From Parafilimonas sp. (lineage in GTDB: Bacteria > Bacteroidota > Bacteroidia > Chitinophagales > Chitinophagaceae): a stretch of DNA of 9,427 nucleotides. The notes below the pieces were generated by a model. It ran no database searches. It had not been told where the DNA came from and worked only from the letters and a program-made list of their open reading frames with translations. Positions within the stretch are counted from its first letter, which is position 1. Each line of letters begins with the position of its first letter. The position numbers and the translations under genes were made by a program. The DNA is taken from assembly GCA_025927795.1 (NCBI GenBank), contig JAICKT010000164.1:1-9427 (forward strand), given 5' to 3'. Shown piece by piece: positions 1 through 6,680 of the stretch.

Positions 1-39
1 CAAAAAATTACAAATATTATTAGATAAAAAATCACAATC

Positions 40-504
40 ATGAAAAATGAAAATTATCAAATCCGCATTTCTGTAAATGCTGATGCAAAAAAAGCCTTTG
101 AAAATATTTGCAATGTTGCCGGTTGGTGGACAAGAAATATTGAAGGCAATTCAAAAAAACTAAATGATGTTTTTACAGTTCGTTTTGGCGAAACGTTTGT
201 TACTTTTCAAATAACTGAATTTGTTCCTAATAAAAAAATTGCATGGCTTGTTACAGATTCATATCTGCCTTTTGTAAAAAATAAAAAAGAATGGAATGAT
301 ACAATAATAGATTGGCATATAGCCGATGACAATGGGGTAACAAAAATTACAATGACTCATATTGATTTAATTCCTGAAATCGAATGTTATGAAAACTGTG
401 AGAAAGGCTGGAACTTTTACACCGGTGAAAGCTTAAAGAAATTAATAAATGAAGAAGCAGGAATGCCTGACACACCAACGAATAAAAGAACGCAGGCTGC
501 TTAA
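40..504 (+). CDS. SRPBCC / AHSA1-like domain protein
   Basis: A 154-residue soluble protein of the START-like SRPBCC superfamily, closest in look to the AHSA1 (activator of Hsp90 ATPase homologue 1-like) branch. Features seen: an N-terminal beta strand with the typical phrase YQIRISVNADAKKAFENI (about residues 6-23), a GWW turn at 28-30, a central run of beta strands ending in TKITMTHIDL (101-110), and a C-terminal helix beginning GWNFYTGESLKKLI (123-136), which is a common AHSA1 ending. The last 15 or so residues are polar and probably disordered. No signal peptide or membrane segment is seen, so it is probably cytoplasmic. The family binds hydrophobic ligands or acts as a small co-chaperone-like fold; the ligand here cannot be told. 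The ATG at 40 is the first in frame and is preceded by AT-rich sequence without a Shine-Dalgarno or a clear TAnnTTTG box. It converges with metK. Family assignment is good; the specific function is unknown. Confidence 0.85.
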   Translation: MKNENYQIRISVNADAKKAFENICNVAGWWTRNIEGNSKKLNDVFTVRFGETFVTFQITEFVPNKKIAWLVTDSYLPFVKNKKEWNDTIIDWHIADDNGVTKITMTHIDLIPEIECYENCEKGWNFYTGESLKKLINEEAGMPDTPTNKRTQAA

Positions 505-516
505 TAAAATGAATTA

Positions 517-552
517 AAATAAAATGCCCGGCATTTGCCGGGCATTTTATTT
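517..552. terminator. bidirectional intrinsic terminator between the AHSA1-like gene and metK
   Basis: A perfect inverted repeat: the arm at 517-532 pairs with 537-552 (16 bp) around a 4-base ATTT loop. The GC-rich core is TGCCCGGC/GCCGGGCA, flanked by A-rich and T-rich ends, so each strand shows a hairpin closing into T-rich sequence. It lies between two convergent genes, 13 bp after the upstream stop and 17 bp beyond the metK stop, and can end both transcripts. Confidence 0.9.
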
Positions 553-569
553 ATTAAAGCTGATTGAAT

Positions 570-1823
570 TTATTTCAATCCAAACGCTTCTTTTATTTTA
601 TCTACGTAATCTAATTTTTCCCAGGTAAAAAGTTCAACCGATTTTTTTACTTCTTTTCCTTCAGGTGAACGAAACGTTTTTTCAACGGTTTCATTTTTTC
701 TGCCCATGTGCCCATACGCAGCAGTTTCACTATAAATAGGATTACGCAATTTTAAACGTTGCTCAATAAAATAAGGGCGCATATCAAAAATGCCTTCCAC
801 TTTTTTACTTATTTCTCCATCAGTCATTTTTACTTTTGCAGTACCAAAAGTATTTACATGAATACTGGTTGGTTTTGCAACACCAATGGCATAAGAAACC
901 TGTACCAATACTTCAGAGCAAACTCCCGCTGCTACTAAATTTTTTGCAATATGCCTTGTTGCATAAGCTGCAGAACGGTCAACCTTGCTCGGATCTTTTC
1001 CGCTAAATGCGCCACCACCATGTGCACCTTTACCACCGTATGTATCAACAATTATTTTTCTGCCTGTTAATCCTGTATCACCATGCGGGCCGCCAATTAC
1101 AAATTTGCCTGTTGGGTTAATATGATATTTTATATCGCCATCAAACAAATGTGCATATTCAGGATTTTTTTGTTTGATGCGCGGAATAAGAATTTCTTTT
1201 ATATCTTTTTCTATTTGCTTTTGCATTGCAGCCTCATCAGCAAAATCATCATGTTGCGTTGAAACAACAATTGCATCTATGCGAACCGGTTTATTGTTAT
1301 CATCGTATTCTAAAGTAACCTGGCTTTTTGCATCAGGTCTTAAATATTTTATTTCCTTATTTTCTCGGCGAATTTCTGCAAGCTCGATAAGAAGTTTATG
1401 CGCAAGACTTAATGCCAGAGGCATATATTCTTTTGTTTCGTTTGTGGCATAACCAAACATCATTCCCTGATCGCCTGCACCTTGTTCTTCTTTTTCTTTT
1501 CTGTCAACACCCTGGTTAATATCGGCAGATTGTTCATGTATAGCAGACAGTACACCGCATGAGTGCGCTTCAAACATATACTCACTTTTTGTATAACCAA
1601 TTTTGCGGATTACACTTCTTGCAATTTCCTGCACATCAAGATATGCTCTTGATTTAACTTCACCTGCTAACACAACCTGCCCTGTTGTTACAAGTGTTTC
1701 GCAGGCAACTTTACTATCAGGATCGAAAGCAAGAAAATTATCAATAAGCGCATCAGATATCTGGTCTGCAACTTTATCGGGATGTCCTTCAGACACACTT
1801 TCAGACGTAAACAAATAAGGCAT
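570..1823 (-). CDS. metK: S-adenosylmethionine synthase
   Basis: Methionine adenosyltransferase makes S-adenosylmethionine from L-methionine and ATP, releasing phosphate and pyrophosphate; it is the cell's methyl donor source and acts in the cytoplasm, normally as a tetramer. The 417-residue product is slightly longer than the roughly 384 aa of E. coli MetK, as is common in Bacteroidota. Clear motifs are FTSESVSEGHPDKVADQISD (about 5-24, with the ATP/metal-binding His and Asp), the first family signature GAGDQGMMFGY (115-125), GGPHGDTGLTGRK (244-256), and the second signature GGGAFSGKD (269-277). The start ATG sits directly before PYLFTSESVSEGH, as in homologues. The gene has its own -7 box just upstream although the DUF4270 gene ends only 44 bp away on the same strand, so it may also receive read-through. 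No room exists for a SAM riboswitch in the short leader. Confidence 0.98.
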   Translation of the reverse strand: MPYLFTSESVSEGHPDKVADQISDALIDNFLAFDPDSKVACETLVTTGQVVLAGEVKSRAYLDVQEIARSVIRKIGYTKSEYMFEAHSCGVLSAIHEQSADINQGVDRKEKEEQGAGDQGMMFGYATNETKEYMPLALSLAHKLLIELAEIRRENKEIKYLRPDAKSQVTLEYDDNNKPVRIDAIVVSTQHDDFADEAAMQKQIEKDIKEILIPRIKQKNPEYAHLFDGDIKYHINPTGKFVIGGPHGDTGLTGRKIIVDTYGGKGAHGGGAFSGKDPSKVDRSAAYATRHIAKNLVAAGVCSEVLVQVSYAIGVAKPTSIHVNTFGTAKVKMTDGEISKKVEGIFDMRPYFIEQRLKLRNPIYSETAAYGHMGRKNETVEKTFRSPEGKEVKKSVELFTWEKLDYVDKIKEAFGLK

Positions 1824-1842
1824 AATTATTTTTTAATGGTTG

Positions 1843-1850
1843 CAAATATA
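1843..1850 (-). promoter_or_regulatory. metK promoter -7 element
   Basis: On the minus strand this reads TATATTTG, a full match to the Bacteroidota -7 box TAnnTTTG, followed by CAACC. It lies 19 bp before the metK ATG, so the leader would be only about a dozen bases. A TTG-type -33 box at the expected 17-21 bp spacing is not clear (the nearest candidate is TTC at 22 bp), so the call rests on the -7 box and its position. Confidence 0.55.
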
Positions 1851-1867
1851 AACGTTGTGAAATAAAA

Positions 1868-3322
1868 TTATTGAACAGGCGAATAAACTATGTGCAATCG
1901 CATTTTGTAATTTGAATTATTACCGCCACCAAGCCTTACTCTGCCTATCGCAACTGAGTTAAGTGCCGGTGTGGAAATTGGATAAGTATAAGGAAATTGA
2001 GCAATTGGAAAAGTTGGATAAATATTATAGTTATACGGCGCCCATAGTATAAGATCGAAAGTGCTGTCATGTCGTGTAACAACGCCCTGTACATAACGGC
2101 TTATATCAAAGCTGTAAGCTGATGTGTTATTGGGTTTTTTAATAGGCAACACACCAAAAGAAGTAAGGTTGGTAAAAGTACCTCCTGAAAATATTAAATC
2201 GTTTGGTACAGCCATGCGCCGTCCAGAATCTTCAGCAGCGAGAAAAAGATTAGGTGCAGGAAAAAAGATGTCGGAATTATCATCAGCAGGTACTTGCTGC
2301 ATCAAAATTTCTGCGCGGTGAACGATAACGTTTGGCAAACTATTTAAACCCGGAATTTTTATTCTTGCATATGTTCCCGGGCTTGTTTGAATAAACAGCA
2401 CATCGTCCTGTGTATTTGAATTAGGAGGAAAATAATTTGGAATTGTTGTGCCTGAATAATTTCTTGTTATAGTATTTGAACTGGCGCAGCTTAAAGCGCT
2501 TGTTGGAAACCTGCGTACGCCCGAATCAAGTGCGCCGGCAGTACTTCGATAATGGTAATAAAGCGATAACCGTGTGCTTGTATCTGAAAGATTAACCGAA
2601 AGTAATGCGTTTCCGCGCTGCTCTGCTTCAACAATTAATCCTCTTACTGCATTATGAAAAGTTGAATCATTTTGGTAAGCGTTTGTTGCATTATACCCGG
2701 TTAGTAATTTCTCACCAAAAGCCTGGCTTAAAGGAATACGAACCTGGTTGGTTGCATCCTCATTATAATATTTAAGCGTATCAGGGTCGTTCAATTTGCT
2801 GATGTCAATAATCTTCGCGGTATTAAATGCGGTAATCTCTGTTCCCTTTTCAAAACTTACGGTATTATTATAAGCTGAATCAACAGTAAATCTGTTTTCC
2901 GGATCCATTTCATAAACATGCAAAGCAAGCGGGGATGAAGACAGGGTATCTCCCCATGCGCTTTTATAGTTTAAACTTAAAACAACCGAATCAAAAAAAA
3001 GACTGTCACGACCTGCTTCAAAAGTTAATGATGAAGTTGGTAAAGCAACCTGGAAATTAATAGAGGCATTTGTTGTACCAAAAACAGGATCGTCACCTAT
3101 ATAACCTAAAACATGATCATCTGAAAAACCAACAGCTACTGTATCGAATGATTGATTTTTAGTAACCACATCAATCACTGTATCTTTTGTATTAACGTTA
3201 TCAACAGGTGGAATTAATCCTGAACCTATAATAGTGTTTGTAATTTTTGTGCAAGCAAAAAATGCAAATAATAAAGAAGAAAAAAATATAAATTTTGTAA
3301 GGCGGGAATCAATAAAACTCAT
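1868..3322 (-). CDS. DUF4270 family lipoprotein
   Basis: A 484-residue exported protein of the Bacteroidota family DUF4270, whose biochemical role is not established. The N-terminus has basic residues (R7, K10), a hydrophobic core FIFFSSLLFAFFA (11-23) and a Cys at 24, which fits a lipoprotein signal with a loose lipobox (FFAC); the Cys would be lipidated and the protein anchored to the outer or inner membrane. The phrase LGYIGDDPVFGTTNASINFQ (72-91) and the following DSLFFDSVVLSLNY (106-119) are typical of the family. The rest is rich in beta-prone, Ser/Thr/Asn-rich sequence, as expected of a surface or periplasmic protein, and ends with YKMRLHIVYSPVQ. It begins 6 bp after the stop of the glycosyltransferase-like gene, so the two are almost surely cotranscribed. 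No enzyme motif is seen. Family call is strong; function is unknown. Confidence 0.88.
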   Translation of the reverse strand: MSFIDSRLTKFIFFSSLLFAFFACTKITNTIIGSGLIPPVDNVNTKDTVIDVVTKNQSFDTVAVGFSDDHVLGYIGDDPVFGTTNASINFQVALPTSSLTFEAGRDSLFFDSVVLSLNYKSAWGDTLSSSPLALHVYEMDPENRFTVDSAYNNTVSFEKGTEITAFNTAKIIDISKLNDPDTLKYYNEDATNQVRIPLSQAFGEKLLTGYNATNAYQNDSTFHNAVRGLIVEAEQRGNALLSVNLSDTSTRLSLYYHYRSTAGALDSGVRRFPTSALSCASSNTITRNYSGTTIPNYFPPNSNTQDDVLFIQTSPGTYARIKIPGLNSLPNVIVHRAEILMQQVPADDNSDIFFPAPNLFLAAEDSGRRMAVPNDLIFSGGTFTNLTSFGVLPIKKPNNTSAYSFDISRYVQGVVTRHDSTFDLILWAPYNYNIYPTFPIAQFPYTYPISTPALNSVAIGRVRLGGGNNSNYKMRLHIVYSPVQ

Positions 3323-3328
3323 GCAATT

Positions 3329-4144
3329 TTACTTCGACGCAAGCTCGTTATACAATTCTAAATACTCTGTTAAATCAGTTTCTTTGTTATAAGTCAGAAT
3401 TTTTTTGCCCTTCATTTTAGCAAATTCTTCAACTAATTTTTTATCAATTTTATCTGCGCCAAAAGTTATTGCATCTGCATAATAAGCACCGCCTTTAAAC
3501 ATAGCAGTGTTATTTGCTTCTTTGTAAGGTTCAAGTTCTTTTTCTTTTATGCCTGCATGTATTGCTGCTTTTTCTAAAAAAGATTTCCCGAGTTTTTCTT
3601 TGAAAGTACTTTGCCCGATTGTAAAAATTATTTTGCTGTGCAGAAATACCGGCTCGCGTTTATAAGCTGTTTTAAGATACATTGGTATTAAACCTGTCAT
3701 CCAGCCGCTGCAATGAATAATATCCGGCGGCCATCCGAATTTTTTTACCGTTTCAAGAGCGCCTTTACAAAAGAAAATGGTACGCAAATCATTATCCTCG
3801 TACCAATGATCATTCTCATCCTGAAAAATATATTTACGTCTAAAGAAGTCTTCGTTATCTAAAAAATATACCTGTAACCTTGCATTGGGCAGTGAAGCTA
3901 CTTTTATCTGCAAAGGATAATCATCATTATCAACCGATACATTTATACCCGATAATCTAACCACTTCATGCAGCCTGTGCCTTCTCTCATTTATAACACC
4001 AAATCTTGGCATTATACAACGAACTTCGTATCCGTTATCATTACACTTAATCGCAAGCTTGTTTATAATTTCTGCAAATTCAGTCAGCTCAAGATAAGGC
4101 GACATTTCTGTGGCTATAAATAAAATTCTTTTCTTTGTTGACAT
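3329..4144 (-). CDS. short glycogen/starch synthase-like protein (GT5 N-terminal domain only, probably non-catalytic)
   Basis: A 271-residue protein like the first Rossmann half of GT5 glycogen synthase (GlgA, normally about 470-490 aa with two halves). The start KKRILFIATEMSPY (4-17) and YEVRCIMPRFG (39-49) align with the GlgA N-terminus. However, the KTGGL ADP-glucose-binding loop that should follow SPY is replaced by LELTEF (18-23). The HDWH-type motif after PDIIHC is CSGW (145-148), and the place of the usual TIHN reads TIGQ (175-178). The second Rossmann domain, which carries most of the nucleotide-sugar and catalytic residues, is absent; the end is a short tail finishing ELYNELASK. Automated pipelines often label such genes glycogen/starch synthase. 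I infer a non-catalytic or differently acting protein. No signal peptide is seen, so it is cytoplasmic. It leads the operon with the DUF4270 lipoprotein and diverges from panC across a 109-bp gap. Confidence 0.82.
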   Translation of the reverse strand: MSTKKRILFIATEMSPYLELTEFAEIINKLAIKCNDNGYEVRCIMPRFGVINERRHRLHEVVRLSGINVSVDNDDYPLQIKVASLPNARLQVYFLDNEDFFRRKYIFQDENDHWYEDNDLRTIFFCKGALETVKKFGWPPDIIHCSGWMTGLIPMYLKTAYKREPVFLHSKIIFTIGQSTFKEKLGKSFLEKAAIHAGIKEKELEPYKEANNTAMFKGGAYYADAITFGADKIDKKLVEEFAKMKGKKILTYNKETDLTEYLELYNELASK

Positions 4145-4188
4145 TCAAATAACTTGATTTCGTAATGCTATCTAAAAAATTAAGATTG

Positions 4189-4217
4189 CAAAGGTAAAGA
4201 AATGCTTTCAAAATCAA
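4189..4217 (-). promoter_or_regulatory. promoter of the glycosyltransferase-like / DUF4270 operon
   Basis: On the minus strand, TTG (4215-4217) is followed after 18 bp by TACCTTTG (4189-4196), which fits the Bacteroidota vegetative promoter (TTG, spacer of about 17-21, TAnnTTTG). Transcription would start near 4182, giving a leader of roughly 38 bases before the ATG at 4144. The spacing supports the call; the start site is inferred. Confidence 0.65.
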
Positions 4218-4253
4218 TAGTTACCAAGGCTTTTAGGCTGTTAAATCGCTGCA

Positions 4254-5099
4254 ATGATATTATTTAAAAAATCAGAACCGTTAACTGAACATTTACAAAA
4301 ACTAAAAAATCGAAAGATTTCATTAGGCTTTGTTCCAACAATGGGTGCGTTACATAATGGGCATATTTCGCTTATTAAAAAGGCTAAGATTGAATGTGAC
4401 ATTGTAGTATGCAGCATTTTTGTAAACCCTGTTCAGTTCAATAATAAAAATGATTTTGAAAAATATCCGGTAACTATTGAAAATGATGTTTTATTACTTG
4501 AAGAAAATTTAGCCGATATACTTTTTCTTCCTTCCATAAAAGAAATTTATTCTGAAGGAACTGATAACCTGCAGCATTTTGATTTGGGTTATTTAGAAAA
4601 TATTTTAGAAGGTTTTTACAGACCGAATCATTTCCAGGGTGTTTGTAATGTAATGAACAGGTTGTTGAATATTGTTAAGCCTGATAAATTATTTTTAGGT
4701 CAGAAAGATTATCAACAGGTGCTTGTTTTAAAAAAAATGATGCAGACTTTTCATTCAGGTATAAAAATAGTTATCGGTGAAACTTTACGCGAAACTGATG
4801 GACTTGCTATGAGCAGTCGTAACATGCGTTTAAGTAATGACGGAAGAAAAAAATCGATAGCTATTTACCAGGGTTTGCAATACATCAAACAAAATTTTGA
4901 AAAAAACAGTTTTGAAGATTTAACGCAACGTGCAAAACAAATGATTTTAAATAATGGATTTGATGAGGTTGATTACATAGAGATTCGTGATGCTGAAACT
5001 TTATTATCCGCTGATAATTTAGATGCCAATAAAAAATTGATTGCACTTGCTGCCGCTTTTATTAATGATGTTCGTTTGATTGACAATATTGTTTTATAA
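4254..5099 (+). CDS. panC: pantothenate synthetase (pantoate--beta-alanine ligase)
   Basis: PanC joins D-pantoate and beta-alanine, using ATP (to AMP and pyrophosphate) through a pantoyl-adenylate, to make pantothenate for coenzyme A; cytoplasmic, usually a dimer. Its 281 residues match the family's usual 280 or so. Seen motifs: FVPTMGALHNGH (26-37) with the HxGH nucleotidyltransferase signature at 34-37, FVNPVQFNNKNDFEKYP (56-72) with the pantoate-binding Gln and the Asp-Tyr-Pro region, FLGQKDYQQ (147-155), and the KMSKS-like loop GLAMSSRN (183-190). All main catalytic elements are present. The ATG at 4254 gives the short N-terminus typical of PanC and lacks an obvious Shine-Dalgarno sequence. 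It diverges from the glycosyltransferase-like gene and heads a plus-strand cluster with the DUF1801 gene 9 bp downstream. I could not identify a clear TAnnTTTG promoter for it in the gap. Confidence 0.98.
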   Translation: MILFKKSEPLTEHLQKLKNRKISLGFVPTMGALHNGHISLIKKAKIECDIVVCSIFVNPVQFNNKNDFEKYPVTIENDVLLLEENLADILFLPSIKEIYSEGTDNLQHFDLGYLENILEGFYRPNHFQGVCNVMNRLLNIVKPDKLFLGQKDYQQVLVLKKMMQTFHSGIKIVIGETLRETDGLAMSSRNMRLSNDGRKKSIAIYQGLQYIKQNFEKNSFEDLTQRAKQMILNNGFDEVDYIEIRDAETLLSADNLDANKKLIALAAAFINDVRLIDNIVL

Positions 5100-5108
5100 T
5101 TTTATTGT

Positions 5109-5531
5109 ATGGCAGAATTAAAAACAAAACAAACTGATGACAGCGTTACTGCTTTTATAAATTCTGTAAGTGATGAACAAAAACGCAAAGACAGTTTTGA
5201 AATAATTGAAATAATGAAACAGGCAACAGGCTTGCAACCAAAAATGTGGGGAACAAGTATTATTGGTTTTGGCAGTTATCATTATAAATATGAAAGCGGG
5301 CACGAGGGCGATATGTGTTTGATTGGTTTTTCTCCACGCAAACAAAACATTGCTATATATGGTATGGGCGGAGAAGAAAGAAACAAGAATCTGTTAAGCG
5401 CACTTGGCAAACATAAAACAGGTAAAGGCTGCTTATACATCAATAAGCTAAGCGATGTAAAAACAGATATATTAAAAAATATTTTTAAAGCTTCTTTTGA
5501 ATATATGGAAATGAAGCATAAGAATTCTTAA
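5109..5531 (+). CDS. DUF1801 domain-containing protein
   Basis: A 140-residue soluble protein of the DUF1801 (YdhG-like) family. The family signature is seen as PKMWGTSIIGFGSYHYKYES (44-63), then GDMCLIGFSPRKQNIAIY (67-84) and GKHKTGKGCLYINKLSDV (100-117); the C-terminal helix follows. The charged first 40 residues look helical. No signal peptide or membrane segment is present. The family has a small alpha/beta fold, is widespread in bacteria and has no settled biochemical function; some members are loosely linked to iron or to general stress, but nothing here supports either. It starts 9 bp after panC and stops 41 bp before prfB, so cotranscription with panC is likely, but the neighbours do not explain its role. 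Confidence 0.88.
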   Translation: MAELKTKQTDDSVTAFINSVSDEQKRKDSFEIIEIMKQATGLQPKMWGTSIIGFGSYHYKYESGHEGDMCLIGFSPRKQNIAIYGMGGEERNKNLLSALGKHKTGKGCLYINKLSDVKTDILKNIFKASFEYMEMKHKNS

Positions 5532-5558
5532 ACTCCGCTTACATAAATAATCGCTTCT

Positions 5559-5566
5559 TAACTTCG
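5559..5566 (+). promoter_or_regulatory. possible prfB promoter -7 element
   Basis: TAACTTCG matches the Bacteroidota -7 box TAnnTTTG at all but one fixed position and lies 6 bp before the prfB ATG at 5573. If used, the message would have almost no leader. No convincing -33 TTG is seen (only TTA at 5539-5541, 17 bp upstream). Read-through from panC and the DUF1801 gene is the alternative. Confidence 0.35.
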
Positions 5567-5572
5567 CGCCCT

Positions 5573-6668
5573 ATGACAATAGAAAAATTACAGGATATGC
5601 GGTCTCGCTTAGCCGGGATAAGGAGGTTTCTTTGACGTTGATAACCGCACACAAAAAATAGAAGAAGACCGTACACTTTCTCTTTCTCCGGGTTTTTGGA
5701 ACGATAATAAACGTGCCACCGAAACCATGAAGGAAATTAAAACAAATGAGTTCTGGCTAAAAATTTATAAACAGGTTGAAACTGCAGTGGAAGATTTTGC
5801 TGTATTGTTTGATTTTTGGAAATCGGGTGATGCAACAGAAGAAGAAACAAAAAAAGCTTACGATAACGCATTATCAATGCTTGATGATGCAGAATTTAAA
5901 AGCACACTTAATCAGCCTGAAGATGAATTGCCTGCAGTATTGCAAATTAACCCCGGAGCAGGTGGAACAGAAAGCCAGGATTGGGCTGAAATGCTTTTAC
6001 GCATGTACAGAATGTATGGCGATAAGCAAGGCTGGAAGGTTACAGAGCTTGATTTTCAGGATGGTGATGGCGCGGGAATTAAAACCGCAACACTACAGTT
6101 TGATGGTCCGTTTGCTTATGGCTTTTTAAAAGCAGAAAGCGGCGTGCACAGGCTTGTTAGAATTTCTCCGTTTGATAGTAATGCACGACGACATACATCT
6201 TTTGCGAGTGCTTTTGTTTATCCTTTAATTGATGATACGATTGAAATAAATGTAAATCCTGCAGATTTGGAATGGGAATTTTATCGCAGTGGTGGCAAAG
6301 GTGGTCAGAATGTAAATAAAGTTGAAACCGCTGTGCGCTTAAAACATATTCCATCGGGAATTATTGTTGAATGCCAGCAAAGCAGAACACAAGGCGAAAA
6401 TCGTGAGCTTGCATTAAAGATGTTGAAGAGCCGTTTGTATGAAGAGGAATTGCGCAAACGCGAAGAAGCAAAAAATGCAGCGAATGCCGGCAAGAAAAAA
6501 ATTGAATGGGGAAGCCAGATAAGAAGCTATGTTTTTCATCCGTATAAAATGATAAAAGACCACAGAACAGATTATGAAGTGGGTAATGTGCAGCCCGTAA
6601 TGGATGGGGAATTGGATGGTTTTATAAAAGCATATTTAATGATGGAAAAAGAACCTGCCAATACGTAG
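5573..6668 (+). CDS. prfB: peptide chain release factor 2, expressed by +1 programmed frameshift
   Basis: RF2 ends translation at UGA and UAA by triggering hydrolysis of peptidyl-tRNA on the ribosome. The gene is read as 5573-5632 joined to 5634-6668. The first 20 codons (MTIEKLQDMRSRLAGIRRFL) end at CTT, followed by an in-frame TGA at 5633-5635. A +1 shift skips T5633 and continues with GAC, giving DVDNRTQKIEEDRTLSLSPGF and on into the main frame. The joined product is 364 aa, the usual length of RF2. Motifs: the stop-codon-reading SPF tripeptide (198-200), which marks RF2 rather than RF1 (PxT), and the catalytic GGQ (243-245) in SGGKGGQNVNKVETAVR. The main frame's first ATG (5727) would lose 51 residues of the N-terminal helical domain, so it is not the true start. 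The gene's own final stop is TAG, which RF2 does not read. It is followed 12 bp later by the flavoprotein gene. Confidence 0.95.
5621..5636 (+). promoter_or_regulatory. prfB programmed +1 frameshift site
   Basis: The site reads AGGAGG TTT CTT TGA C: an internal Shine-Dalgarno-like AGGAGG (5621-5626), three bases, the slippery Leu codon CTT (5630-5632), the in-frame TGA (5633-5635) and a C that weakens the stop. The arrangement and spacing match the classical prfB site (AGGGGG TAT CTT TGA C in E. coli). When RF2 is scarce the ribosome pauses at TGA and slips one base, so RF2 controls its own synthesis. Confidence 0.95.
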
Positions 6669-6680
6669 TTGCATTTTATT

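Noticed and set aside
1174..1452. Plus-strand ORF opposite metK
   Set aside because: It is a shadow of the strongly conserved metK frame; its translation is Ser/Cys/Ile-rich with no domain. The same applies to 1603-1818.
1824..1867. SAM riboswitch upstream of metK
   Set aside because: Only 44 bp separate metK from the preceding gene and the predicted leader is about a dozen bases, too short for any known SAM riboswitch class.
5727..6668. prfB starting at ATG 5727 (313 aa), or prfB as a pseudogene because of the in-frame TGA
   Set aside because: The upstream 154 bp encode the missing N-terminal helices once the classical CTT TGA C shift is applied, so the gene is neither short nor broken.
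6669..6680. TTG at 6669 as start of the flavoprotein
   Set aside because: ATG 6681 is a better codon and gives the usual short lead into the FAD-binding motif; the extra four residues have no family support.
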